A DNA stretch of 64,000 nucleotides from Bradyrhizobium sp. (GCF_016219575.1 NZ_JACRMG010000027.1:1-64000); one strand, 5' to 3'. Counted from the stretch's first letter, positions 52,712-61,338 are shown. Notes: generated by a model not told the origin, from the letters alone. Program-made: numbers and translations.

Positions 52712-53215
52712 ATGAAGGAAATCCGGTTCTATCGTGCGAGCGAAAAGCCGTATGGTGTGTTCAGCAACCTTTACAGGCGTGCGATCACGTTCGAGGGACG
52801 CATCTTTCCAACGTCCGAACATGCCTACCAGGCCGGGAAAGCCCGCAAGGAAGAAGTGCGGGAGTGGCTCATGGCAGCACCTTCGCCGGCGTTACTCGCG
52901 ATGGCGGCGCACGGTCTCTACCAGTGGGACATCGTTCCCGACTGGTCGAAGGTGAAGTTCGACCGCATGAGGGGCGTGCTCATGGCGAAGTTCACTCAGC
53001 ACGCTGACCTAGCGGCCATTCTCCTCGAGACCAAGGATGCCGTGCTGATCGAGACTGCGACCGTGGACAGCGCAGTGAATAGGCTGTGGGGAGAGGTGCC
53101 CGGCAAAGGCGGCAAGAACATGCTGGGAATCATGCTGATGGAGGTCCGTCAGCATCTGGTCCAGAGGAGCGGCACCAAGCGACGGCGTAAGGTCGCGATG
53201 CAGGCTGCCGAATAA
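52712..53215 (+). CDS. NADAR-domain protein (YbiA-like N-glycosidase)
   Basis: 167 residues covering one whole NADAR domain: FYRASEKPYGVFSNLYRRA, ITFEGRIFPTSEHAYQAGKA near 28-46 and the late block RLWGEVPGKGGKNMLGIMLM near 127-146. Family members hydrolyse N-glycosidic bonds of ADP-ribosylated guanine or riboflavin intermediates, and some neutralise guanosine-targeting ADP-ribosyltransferase toxins. The start follows AGAGG. It ends four bases before the PfkB gene end (convergent). No DarT-like toxin is visible nearby, so its partner here may be the kinase/transferase genes. Confidence 0.85.
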   Translation: MKEIRFYRASEKPYGVFSNLYRRAITFEGRIFPTSEHAYQAGKARKEEVREWLMAAPSPALLAMAAHGLYQWDIVPDWSKVKFDRMRGVLMAKFTQHADLAAILLETKDAVLIETATVDSAVNRLWGEVPGKGGKNMLGIMLMEVRQHLVQRSGTKRRRKVAMQAAE

Positions 53216-53219
53216 AATT

Positions 53220-54215
53220 TCAGCGACTTCGGCTTTCGAGCGACGTGACGAACGCGCTGCACACTTCGTCGACGCCCCTATCGAGCATCTCGCGGACGTG
53301 ACCAGCACCGGCCGCTTGGAAGAGCCCTCGAGCACCGGTAAACGCGCAATTCAGCGCTGCCAGGCGCTGACCGACGGCGACTCCGTCGAATATATCCTCG
53401 AATTTCCAGTATCCCTCGCAACGCCAACGCTTCAAGACAAGGTCGAGCAACCCTGTCGTCACCATGTCGCCCGAACCGCATGTGTCCACCACTTGCGGAG
53501 CGAGGCTAGCCGGGAAATGCCGTCGGCCTTTGCCGTTCGATACCGTCAGTCCGCAGCCACCGTGCGTTCGGATCACGATCGTTTCGGGGTCGAGGCCGTC
53601 GTCGGCGATATGTTTCCCCGCAGTTTCGTCGGACAGCTTGACCACGGTAGCGCAGCGCATGGCCCGCGCGAATAATGGATCGTCGGCGCTGGCGGGCTCG
53701 AAGAAGACGAGAGCCCCGGCTCGCTTTGCCTCCTCCATCGCCAGGATGATCGATTCCGACACCCGATCGGCGTAGAAAACAGAAACCGACTTCAATGTTT
53801 CGGCAGCCTTGTAGACGTGTTCGTGATCGATCGAGCGCCACTTGGGAAAGCGGACGAACGTCTGAGGACACGTCGAAGTGAATCGGTGGGTTGCACTCGC
53901 CGTATCGAGGATCTGCACGATGACAGGAGAGCTTCCGGTATCCGCGATCGAGACGTATCGGGTCTCGCACCCTGCCCTCTCGAACTCGCCGAACAGGAAA
54001 CGACCGTGGTCGTCGTCACCGAGATTGACGACGGGAAAGACCGGGTGACCGAGCATGGCAAGCGACAGCAGAACGTTGCCGCAAGAGCCGCCGAGAGCCT
54101 CCTTCGGACTTGTATGGGCGTCGGCGTAGATCCTGTCGACGGCAGTCAGACCAGTGCCCGCGACCGCGGGTCGTACCGCGGGGAGCCTCGCATGTCTGGA
54201 ATCTGATTGGACCAT
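53220..54215 (-). CDS. PfkB-family carbohydrate/nucleoside kinase
   Basis: 331 residues. The ribokinase fold shows AVDRIYADAHTSPKEALGGS with the GG dipeptide near 43, NVLLSLAMLGHPVFPVVNLG, and the ATP/anion-hole motif DTCGSGDMVTTGLLDLVL near 245, in which Asp 251 would be the catalytic base. Ser replaces the usual Ala in GAGD. The family phosphorylates ribose, nucleosides, fructose phosphates and related sugars; which one cannot be told. Start ATG 54215, 15 bases after the SIS-HAD stop, has no ribosome site, suggesting coupled translation. Confidence 0.83.
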   Translation of the reverse strand: MVQSDSRHARLPAVRPAVAGTGLTAVDRIYADAHTSPKEALGGSCGNVLLSLAMLGHPVFPVVNLGDDDHGRFLFGEFERAGCETRYVSIADTGSSPVIVQILDTASATHRFTSTCPQTFVRFPKWRSIDHEHVYKAAETLKSVSVFYADRVSESIILAMEEAKRAGALVFFEPASADDPLFARAMRCATVVKLSDETAGKHIADDGLDPETIVIRTHGGCGLTVSNGKGRRHFPASLAPQVVDTCGSGDMVTTGLLDLVLKRWRCEGYWKFEDIFDGVAVGQRLAALNCAFTGARGLFQAAGAGHVREMLDRGVDEVCSAFVTSLESRSR

Positions 54216-54230
54216 ACCGTGAACATTCTA

Positions 54231-56159
54231 TCAAGGGCGCCGCAACATGGAAACGTCCAATTGCGCTCGTCCAGCACCCGCTAGGCGCATGCCGCCAAGT
54301 ATCCTTAACAGGCCTTCAGGCCCGGAAACGTGACTGGGCAGCAGATTCCAACAGGAAATCTCGCGCTCGCAGACCTGATCGACGCTGAGCCCGAATTCGC
54401 CTCCGAGCAGCTCGTAGTCGTTGCCGTGCCTATCACCGCTGTCGCCGACGGCCAGCATTTGAAGCTTGTCGTCGACCATCTTGCCTCGAACCGCCTCGAA
54501 GACACGCGGCTTAGCGGCCCATTCCGGACAGATGTCGATCGAGTGCCCGGACCGGACCATCCTCAGCCCCGAACAGGCATCGACGATCTCTCGGAGTTTC
54601 CCAACACCGTCCGCCGCCAACACGAGCTCGTCGAGGCTAATCGTGATCTGAAATGGGCTTACCTTCGGGAGCCAGCCGTTCCGGAACATCGTGGCTTCGG
54701 CTTGAATGCGACCGAAGGCATCCAGGATAGCGGGGTCCGGCTCCAGGGGTGTAGTTCGGATATCGACGGACAGCGGGACGATGTGCGCACCGTTGTAGTA
54801 GCCGACCAGCACCCGTTCGCAGTGCTCCGGCGAAAGGCAGCTCCGCAATTCCTCACCGACCGATCCACCTCTGCCTGTCGCAAGCGCGATCGCGACGCCG
54901 CCCTCCAGAAGTCTTCGCAAGCCCTCCATGATTGGCTCGGTGGGCGGCTTGCCTCGCCTGTTCGTAGCGACCATCGTCCCGTCGTAGTCCAGGATAAGCG
55001 CGCCGAACTGGGCGGCTTCGAGGCGCTCGATGAACTCGTCGCGCCGGGAGCTCCAAGCCCGCCCCGCTCTGTCCGGTTCATCGGCTCTCTGCTCAGATCT
55101 CCGTTTACGGCGCGTGGCTGCATCTTCGGATTCGACGGCGACGAGGAGATCCCGGCTGTCGTAAATCAAACGACCGAAGTCTGCGACTCCGGGTTTGCCC
55201 GGATCGATGCCTGTCACCGCGCCGATGCCTTCGACGATGCCGAACGATTTCAGAACGGCGTCGAAAAGGGTGTGTCGCCCGGGTGCGCCGAAGGCGAAAT
55301 GCACGCTGCGGATCATCGACGGAATGCATGATCGGATGGTCTCCCAGAACGGAAGACTGCGATCGCAGGTGAGTGCCAGCAAAACGGTCCTGTCGGCATA
55401 TCGGTCGAGCCAGACGTGCCGACCATGGGCGAAGTTGCGGAAATCGGTGCGCTGCAGCTTGCAAAGACCCGCCTCCCAGCAGCTGGTCTCGATCATGACG
55501 GCCGCAGCGGTCAGCGCGGGATCGTGCAGGATGATCAGCGTGTCGCGCTCGACGTTCCAAGCGCCTGCAATCGCCTCGATATCACGAGTTCGATTCGCCG
55601 CGGACAGGATGTTCTCAGACCTCGCCCGAACCTTATCGCATCTCTCCGTCCCGCGATGTCCCGCGACCTGATCGCTCGCTAGCAGCAGCGACGTTAACGT
55701 CGAAGTGAGCGAGTGCGTCGCCAGAAACCCATCCTTCTCATCGGCTACCGGCACCATGTGTAGTCTGGCAATTTCGGCACCCACGCCGGCGAACAAGTTT
55801 TTCCCGCGTGCGGTCACCACGTCGATGCGGCGGGCATGCTCGTTGACGGCGGTCTGAAACGCCGCGCGGATGTCCGCGTTCTCGCCCCCCGCGGTGAAAA
55901 GCCATACGCCCCATTTCGGCAACACCGGGTCGAGGGCGAACGCCATCGGCGTTGTCACCGCCGTGGCGGAGTGCTGCAGCCACGTCCTGCAGGACGACAA
56001 GAACTCGGCGGAAACGGCGGAGCCTCCGCTTCCGACCGCCGCGACGGGGTAGTCGGCAGCGCGTTCGAGCGCCTCGACAAGGAGGCCAAGTTCGCCTCCG
56101 CATGCCTCAGAGACGGTATTCAGAAGTCCGTTCACCTTGACGGAGAAGACAGTGGTCAT
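54231..56159 (-). CDS. Fusion of SIS (sugar isomerase-like) and HAD phosphatase domains
   Basis: 642 residues. Residues 1-330 are SIS-like: PVAAVGSGGSAVSAEFLSSC near 37-57, a GVWLFTAGGENADIRAAFQT phosphosugar-type segment, and a closing LLVAVESED. The C-terminal 250 residues are a HAD hydrolase of the Cof/SPP type with ALILDYDGTMVATNRRG near 391, IALATGRGGSVGEEL, and motif IV LAVGDSGDRHGNDYE near 576; all four catalytic positions look present. The combination predicts handling of a phosphosugar. Its start overlaps the stop of a small upstream frame (ATGA). It lies between the PfkB gene and the unknown 371-residue gene. Confidence 0.8.
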   Translation of the reverse strand: MTTVFSVKVNGLLNTVSEACGGELGLLVEALERAADYPVAAVGSGGSAVSAEFLSSCRTWLQHSATAVTTPMAFALDPVLPKWGVWLFTAGGENADIRAAFQTAVNEHARRIDVVTARGKNLFAGVGAEIARLHMVPVADEKDGFLATHSLTSTLTSLLLASDQVAGHRGTERCDKVRARSENILSAANRTRDIEAIAGAWNVERDTLIILHDPALTAAAVMIETSCWEAGLCKLQRTDFRNFAHGRHVWLDRYADRTVLLALTCDRSLPFWETIRSCIPSMIRSVHFAFGAPGRHTLFDAVLKSFGIVEGIGAVTGIDPGKPGVADFGRLIYDSRDLLVAVESEDAATRRKRRSEQRADEPDRAGRAWSSRRDEFIERLEAAQFGALILDYDGTMVATNRRGKPPTEPIMEGLRRLLEGGVAIALATGRGGSVGEELRSCLSPEHCERVLVGYYNGAHIVPLSVDIRTTPLEPDPAILDAFGRIQAEATMFRNGWLPKVSPFQITISLDELVLAADGVGKLREIVDACSGLRMVRSGHSIDICPEWAAKPRVFEAVRGKMVDDKLQMLAVGDSGDRHGNDYELLGGEFGLSVDQVCEREISCWNLLPSHVSGPEGLLRILGGMRLAGAGRAQLDVSMLRRP

Positions 56160-56277
56160 TGGTCTATCGCGTCCTTCAGCCGTGAGATGATCCGGTACGA
56201 GATGCCGAACCTCTCCATATCCGCAACGTCATTCTGGAGACCTCGGTCCGGCGCGGGACCGTTGGCTGCTTTCCGAG
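56156..56277 (-). other. Small frame, possible coupled gene or shifted end of the upstream gene
   Basis: A minus-strand frame of 40 codons ends ...RFGISYRIISRLKDAIDQ with a stop that overlaps the SIS-HAD start (ATGA). The codons lie in the -1 frame after the stop of the 371-residue gene at 56278. The amino-acid mix looks protein-like. It is either a tiny gene, with only ATG 22 codons from the end as a start, or the real C-terminus of the upstream protein reached by an indel or slip. Confidence 0.4.
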
Positions 56278-57393
56278 CTACCCGGCCACTGCCTCCGATT
56301 CCAGATCGTAGCTGCCGTAGATGGGACCGTGGAGCCAAACGTGAACCGCCATGTCCGGAGGCGCCTCGGATTCATTCAGCGCTACGGGCTCGAATTCGTA
56401 CCGCAGTGTCTCGACGTATTGTACCGAAAGATTGTGTTCGATCGCAGCCATCATCGCACCGACGGCGATCACTTTACTGCCGAACGGTGACAGGATGATT
56501 TGCGGAAAGAATACGTCCTTCACCGTCTCGTCATATCGCGATTTCAGGATCGAGATCGTGCGGTAGCAGTCGAGCGGGTTGCGTTCCGACACGTAGATGA
56601 GATCGCGCGCATCGACCTGCCATTCGTTCAGCAACGGCGCCTGATACTCGGCCAGGAGCTCGTCGGCGCGTCGTGGGTTGCGCGCCGGGAAGGGGACGAC
56701 GGGGCATACCTTGTACACGTCGTCCAGCGTCGTCCGGATTCTTCGCAATGTCTCGACACGGCCGCGTCCGAGCTGAGGCAGCCAGATTCTAGCCACCGGA
56801 AGCGATTCGTAACCTCCGGAGGGGCCCGAGTATCCACGAACCGCTTGGACCTGCATCGAAGGTTCTCCGACGATCCGATCGTCAAGCTCGGGATTCGATA
56901 CGACCATCACGTGCAGGCTCAGACCTGCCTTTGCTTCGGCGTATTCGAGCAGCATCCTTGCCAGAGGAAAGCCGACGCCCGTGGACAGCGCGCTCATGTC
57001 GAGGACGATATCGGTTACCTCGGCGGGCCAATCGTATTTCTCGAGAACGGAGCGCGCGCCATGGCCTCCGATGGGTGCTCCGTCATCCGCCGAGAAGATC
57101 TGCACGAGGGAAACCTTGCAGTCGGCAATGATGCACTTGAGGCTCGCTTCGTTCTCGTCGGCGAGCTGCTGGAGGTTGACCGCCGGGTCGCCGCGATCCT
57201 CTCGAATGAAGAGACCGTGTACGCGGTCTCCCATGGTGGCGGCAAGCCGGTGGGCGATGCTTTTGGCTCGTGGGTCGAAGCCCGCTCCCGCCACGAGAAC
57301 GCAGCGACGGGACGTCTGAGAAAAGTAGTCGTCGATGAAGCCGGAGACGTCCTTGTCGAAGTGAGTGATGCAGTTCTCCCAGTGGCGGCGCAT
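56278..57393 (-). CDS. Uncharacterised protein of the kinase/transferase module
   Basis: 371 residues from ATG 57393, five bases after the ATPase stop. I do not recognise the family. An early strand-loop block RRCVLVAGAGFDPRAKSIAH near residues 28-47 looks like a Rossmann nucleotide-binding start, followed by DIVLDMSALSTGVGFPLARM near 125-145 and a repeated FGSKVIAVGAMMAA pattern near 320. No membrane segment or signal is visible. It is cotranscribed with the ATPase and phosphoribosyltransferase genes, so it is probably the effector or a partner of both. It ends right before a small frame that may belong to it. Confidence 0.7.
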   Translation of the reverse strand: MRRHWENCITHFDKDVSGFIDDYFSQTSRRCVLVAGAGFDPRAKSIAHRLAATMGDRVHGLFIREDRGDPAVNLQQLADENEASLKCIIADCKVSLVQIFSADDGAPIGGHGARSVLEKYDWPAEVTDIVLDMSALSTGVGFPLARMLLEYAEAKAGLSLHVMVVSNPELDDRIVGEPSMQVQAVRGYSGPSGGYESLPVARIWLPQLGRGRVETLRRIRTTLDDVYKVCPVVPFPARNPRRADELLAEYQAPLLNEWQVDARDLIYVSERNPLDCYRTISILKSRYDETVKDVFFPQIILSPFGSKVIAVGAMMAAIEHNLSVQYVETLRYEFEPVALNESEAPPDMAVHVWLHGPIYGSYDLESEAVAG

Positions 57394-57398
57394 GATCG

Positions 57399-59306
57399 TC
57401 AGACCTTCTCTTCGGCCAAGACGAGGTCTGGAACGCGACGCTCGAGGAACCCGCCGCGATTCAAGGTCAAGCCGTATGCGAGACATACCGGACCAGACAG
57501 CTCGAGAAGGCACCAATTCTTTCCTCCCTGACCGTAGTCACGGATGGCGACGATGGCCTGGTACGCGATCGCATACTTGAGCACGAGAGCAATTTCGCTG
57601 TCGCCAGCGAGCAGATCCTGCATCTCTGTCTCCGGAATGCCCACGGCATTTGCTCCGGCTCCGAGAGACGCGTTGGGCTCGGCAGAGACTTCCAGACAGT
57701 CCTGCGCGAACCGATCGATCAAGGCGCGCACCTTTCTTGCGAAGGGAAATCGCCACTCCTTCAACATTTCCTTGGATTTTTCGCGGAGCGCGCTCTGCTG
57801 CTGCGCGGGTGTCAATGCCGGATCCTGATTCCTGATCGCCTTCGTTTCCATTCGCTCCACGAGCGCGCCTGCGAGCTGCAGAAAAACCTCCGCGTTTTCG
57901 TTGCTTGCATCGCAAAGAACGTCTAGTCCGAAGTGGAACGCCCGATTGAACTTGTGATTCAGGATCAGGCGAGCCGCATCGGCAATCGTGCTTTTGACCC
58001 TGAGCGGCTGCCGGGGTTCGGGGTCGTCGGCGAAGAGATCGCTGGTCTGGCCCGTGGTGCGGACCACGTAGCGGTGCAGTAGTACGCGAAACATCATCAA
58101 GCGGACGTCTTCGCCGAGGTCGAGCGATTTCGCTCCTTTTACGTAACGGTCGACGATCTGCCGGATCTTGCGCTGCCGGTCCTGCGAGATCCTGAGGCTC
58201 TTCTGCTCGCGATCGATCAGCGCCCGCAACTCGTTCATCTGACCGGCCGAGAGGCTCGGCGGCTCTTCGCCGAGGAGATCTTTGAAGCGGGTGTAGTTTC
58301 GATCGCGGAGCGGTTGCACGAGACGGAGGTAGCGATCCGCCATGTCAGTCGCCATCTTGCGGAACTGACGGCGCTCGTCGGAGCGGGCGCTGTCGGTCTG
58401 CATGAAGATATCGAGATAATCGCGTTCGACCTTCAGCCCGGGCAGGGCATTCGCGCCCGCCGATCGGAAGACTGCGCTGGGCGAGAGGGCATCCATCCTC
58501 ATCATCAACCAACGCGCGAATCGAATCTCGCGTCGCGCGAGAGCTCTGAAGAGCGCCTCGAACTGATCTGGATGCAGCGTGTGCACGTCATCCAGGATGG
58601 CCATGGGGCGAAGGCGGCACGGCGTACCGCTCCATTCGATCTCGATTTCCTGAATGGCCTCGAACGGCTGATACGGCTCGCGCGCCTCCTCCGGGATGTT
58701 ATCGAGCGATGGAGGGAGAAGACTTGCTCCGATGGAATAGACCGCGCGTTCGACGCTGCGGGCGCGTGCGACGATGCTCTCGGCGTCAGCGCCGCCGATC
58801 TGCTCGAGTTGCGCCCCCGCGCCGTCGCGCGGAATGAACCTTATCTCATTGATCGCGCGCCGCCGATTGAAAGTGAGATTTCGCACGAGTTCTAGGATCG
58901 TGCGAGCCTGAATGAGGGCCAAGACTAGCTTGGTCTTCACCGCCGGCTCGTAAGGAAGCTCCCAAAAATCGCGATATTCCGATTCCATCGGGATCCTGAC
59001 GCCCGCGACACGGGGCCGCTCGTCGTGCGTGAAGCCACAGCGTGCAAGGACTGAGGCAAGCGAGCGGTTGTTCTCGCTACTCTGGTCGCGGAGGATCGAC
59101 TCGATGAGCCGAAACTCGACCAAGCTGGCCATCATGGTCTTGCCGCTTCCCGGGGTCCCGATGACCCGGACCGGATAGTCGAAGAGAAGCTCGCGCTTCT
59201 TGTGTTTGGCGACGAACGTGGTCAGCGGCTCCGGGCTGACGATCGCTAGAAAGGCGGAATCGTCCCGGATGTATTCCGTCGCCCGCCTGAGGAAGGGATT
59301 GGTCAT
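57399..59306 (-). CDS. P-loop ATPase, ORC/Cdc6-like
   Basis: 635 residues. Walker A GTPGSGKTMMA lies at 50-59 and a Walker B-like MAILDDVHTLHPDQF near 237. Arginine- and helix-rich segments follow (LRALIDREQKSLRISQDRQR near 360). The layout resembles large ORC/Cdc6-like or STAND-type ATPases that switch conflict systems on when a threat is sensed. No nuclease, TIR or protease domain is attached. Start ATG 59306 overlaps the PRTase stop by four bases. It lies between the PRTase gene and the unknown 371-residue gene. Confidence 0.75.
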   Translation of the reverse strand: MTNPFLRRATEYIRDDSAFLAIVSPEPLTTFVAKHKKRELLFDYPVRVIGTPGSGKTMMASLVEFRLIESILRDQSSENNRSLASVLARCGFTHDERPRVAGVRIPMESEYRDFWELPYEPAVKTKLVLALIQARTILELVRNLTFNRRRAINEIRFIPRDGAGAQLEQIGGADAESIVARARSVERAVYSIGASLLPPSLDNIPEEAREPYQPFEAIQEIEIEWSGTPCRLRPMAILDDVHTLHPDQFEALFRALARREIRFARWLMMRMDALSPSAVFRSAGANALPGLKVERDYLDIFMQTDSARSDERRQFRKMATDMADRYLRLVQPLRDRNYTRFKDLLGEEPPSLSAGQMNELRALIDREQKSLRISQDRQRKIRQIVDRYVKGAKSLDLGEDVRLMMFRVLLHRYVVRTTGQTSDLFADDPEPRQPLRVKSTIADAARLILNHKFNRAFHFGLDVLCDASNENAEVFLQLAGALVERMETKAIRNQDPALTPAQQQSALREKSKEMLKEWRFPFARKVRALIDRFAQDCLEVSAEPNASLGAGANAVGIPETEMQDLLAGDSEIALVLKYAIAYQAIVAIRDYGQGGKNWCLLELSGPVCLAYGLTLNRGGFLERRVPDLVLAEEKV

Positions 59307-60451
59307 TGCAGGGATCCGTGCCGGTCACGCCGCTGGAACAACGGGCGCATCTTGTGTGCACCGCCCTTCCCCGCCGTTTCTGCCCACAACAACGGAATGC
59401 TGTTGTTCGGCGTGTTGTGCTCGAGGACGACAGGCAGGGCGCAATTCGCGTATCCGAGCTTCATATCGGTCTGGCCGGCCTCGCGGCAATGCCTCTCGGC
59501 GCGTTTGAAGATCTCGTGGTCGTAGTACTTGTCACCCAAGTCCAACATCGGAGCATCGAGGGGGCGCGTCAAAGGCAGAGAGTCCGGCAGCAGAAGGCTC
59601 TCCGTGGCCGTGTACGCCGAGCACGTCCATTCGCTCCATTCCGCCTTTGCGAGTTCCAAGCGTTCGACCAGAGCCAGTCGCGCCTGAGCACTCGATATGT
59701 AGTGGTGTATACGCAGCTCGTAGTCCGCTGAGATGGGGAAGTGTTCATTCAGGTCGACGCGTGCGGACCGGATAAGGTCGTTGAATTTCTTCAGCTTGCC
59801 CTTCCATTCGCCTTTCTCGTTTCGACGGATGAACGTGGTACCTGACGCTGTGAAGTCGTCGATGAGATAAACGCAATCAAACTTCTCGGAAGGTGACATG
59901 CCTGGCGCCTTCCTGAGGTTTTTGCTGAGGTCGAGCCACTTCTCCCGGTCCACGTTCATCATAGGGATGACCTGCTCGGTCGAGATCCGACCTGCGTTCG
60001 CGCGCCGGAGCATATCGATCCGGCTGCCGTCGCTCATTCCGACAAAAAGGGTCTTTCGCAAGCTCCGCTTGAATTCATCCGCTCCCTTTTTGTCTGCCCA
60101 AACCTCATAGGCCTTGATACCGAGCCGCGACGCGACCATCCGGCGCAAGTGCGGCGTCACAACCTCCGGTACGAACGTTTCGACCAGACACTGCATCTCG
60201 GTGAGAGATATGTAGACCAGCCGCCGCTTGATGAAATCGTATGCCGCCTGTCGGTCGGCCGCGTCGAATTGCTTGAGCCAGGTCGCCAGTGTCTCGAGGA
60301 AGCGAACGGCAGCGCGGAAATACGAGTAGCCATCGTACTTGACCGCGGACATCATGCGCAGCCAGGCATATTCGTCAGTGGCGATCCTTTGATCGTCCTC
60401 CGGCCAGCCCATCACTTCGGCCAGAAGACTTAAGGCCATCCTGTCGTTCAA
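59303..60451 (-). CDS. Phosphoribosyltransferase-like protein with PRPP-binding motif
   Basis: 382 residues from TTG 60451, which has GGAGAGG upstream; ATG 60439 is an alternative. Around residue 197, CVYLIDDFTASGTTFIRR matches the PRPP loop of class I phosphoribosyltransferases, (hydrophobic)4-DD-x5-TT with two acidic residues. The rest is longer than salvage enzymes and helical (YSYFRAAVRFLETLATWLKQ at the start), so it belongs to a divergent branch seen with ATPases in predicted conflict systems. The reaction is unknown. It is the first gene of the minus-strand operon. Confidence 0.75.
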   Translation of the reverse strand: MNDRMALSLLAEVMGWPEDDQRIATDEYAWLRMMSAVKYDGYSYFRAAVRFLETLATWLKQFDAADRQAAYDFIKRRLVYISLTEMQCLVETFVPEVVTPHLRRMVASRLGIKAYEVWADKKGADEFKRSLRKTLFVGMSDGSRIDMLRRANAGRISTEQVIPMMNVDREKWLDLSKNLRKAPGMSPSEKFDCVYLIDDFTASGTTFIRRNEKGEWKGKLKKFNDLIRSARVDLNEHFPISADYELRIHHYISSAQARLALVERLELAKAEWSEWTCSAYTATESLLLPDSLPLTRPLDAPMLDLGDKYYDHEIFKRAERHCREAGQTDMKLGYANCALPVVLEHNTPNNSIPLLWAETAGKGGAHKMRPLFQRRDRHGSLQ

Positions 60452-61007
60452 CTGCGCCTCTCCAGTGGGGACATCCGAATTGGGAGGGGAGAATTGTTGG
60501 CTCGGCCGCCTACGCCCCGTAGCCCGTTATACTGGTGAAGGGCCGCCTAGCAACTGTTGGTGGCTGTCCTTTCCCGTTCTCAACAAGGGCCATCCCCGGG
60601 TCTTCGACATTGCGACCAAGGCGGGCTCGACGGTGCTGAACGATCGCGGCCAGACTTGGCGCCGGCTTGCGCTCGACTGCAGCTTCGCATCGACGATCTT
60701 TTTCGCGCGTTCATTCGCGGAGCGCGGTGCGGGCTATGACCCAGATGTGACCAAGCCCTACGCGAGCGAGAGGACCTCCGCAAGGGCCAAGCAATCCATT
60801 GACTTTATTGAAGGATTGGTTGGCGCATCAGAGCTCGAACCTGGGACCCAGGGTCTAAGGGCGATAATCTGGTGCGCGATCCCAAATCCCCTAAACGTTT
60901 TATCACCGCACCAGTTTCGCACCAGAAACTACCTGAACAAACCAGAACAAACACGATCGAAATCAAACGAAACCGCAGCAAAATCAACGAACCTGATCGA
61001 TATTCCG
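60452..61007. other. Region between the operon and the attachment fragment; no intact gene
   Basis: The promoter of the PRTase operon should lie just left of 60540. A plus-strand frame from 60465 reads KGHPRVFDIATKAGSTVLND-like text but carries no motif, and its end reads GASELEPGTQG, the usual antisense translation of a tRNA. At 60817-60860 the minus strand holds a T-arm-like sequence ending CCA. A CACCGCACCAG copy lies at 60907. Confidence 0.45.
60817..60860 (-). other. Degenerate tRNA 3' end-like sequence
   Basis: On the minus strand, CAGG-TTCGAGC-TCTG followed by a GCGCC acceptor-like run and ACCA ends at 60817. One pair in the T stem is G-T and one is mismatched, and no 5' half is visible. 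It may be an older attachment remnant. Confidence 0.35.
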
Positions 61008-61055
61008 CCGCTCATAACGGTCTGGTTGCAGGTTCGAGTCCTGCCGGGCCCACCA
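61008..61055 (+). tRNA. 3' fragment of tRNA-Met(CAT), probable attachment site
   Basis: The 48 bases start inside the anticodon stem, with loop CTCATAA and anticodon CAT at 61013-61015, then stem CGGTC, the T arm GCAGG-TTCGAGT-CCTGC, acceptor strand CGGGCCC, A and CCA. The 5' half is absent: the bases before 61008 do not form the D arm or acceptor. A clean 3' fragment ending in CCA is the usual scar of integration into a tRNA gene; the element should lie to the left and the complete tRNA at its other end. Confidence 0.8.
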
Positions 61056-61100
61056 GTGAAATCAATAGCTTGTAACGCCTTATTTCGTCGCTCTATTCAC

Positions 61101-61207
61101 CACCGCACCAGAAACGCCTCGCTTCACTCGCTTATCACCACGAGCGCAAACTAGCGCTCCTCGTTCGATCTGACCATGTCTCTCCCGGTCAATCGTAGAA
61201 TCGGCGG
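61101..61207 (+). repeat. Right flank repeat beyond the attachment fragment
   Basis: This is the partner of 51814-51929: CACCGCACCAGAAA at 61101, TTCGATCTGAC at 61164 and TCGTAGAATCGGCGG to 61207. The spacing between blocks differs by nine bases from the left copy. Confidence 0.5.
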
Positions 61208-61338
61208 ATTTGTCGCGTGAAATGGTCGAACTGCGCCTTGTGCTTGGTTTGTCGACAGCCCTCGCGGCTCAATTGCCCGAATTTTGCGACAGTCATCTGC
61301 AATTGGCATATCGCCTCTGGTGACAAAGGGCGGACGCG

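Noticed and set aside
53220..60451. A restriction-modification or BREX/DISARM-type system
   Set aside because: No methyltransferase, restriction nuclease, PglZ or helicase gene is present in the module.
61008..61055. An intact tRNA-Met gene
   Set aside because: The acceptor 5' strand, D arm and half of the anticodon stem are missing upstream, so only a fragment is present.
60465..61154. A 229-codon plus-strand frame across the attachment region
   Set aside because: It reads through tRNA-like sequence (GASELEPGTQG is a typical antisense tRNA translation) and has no motif.
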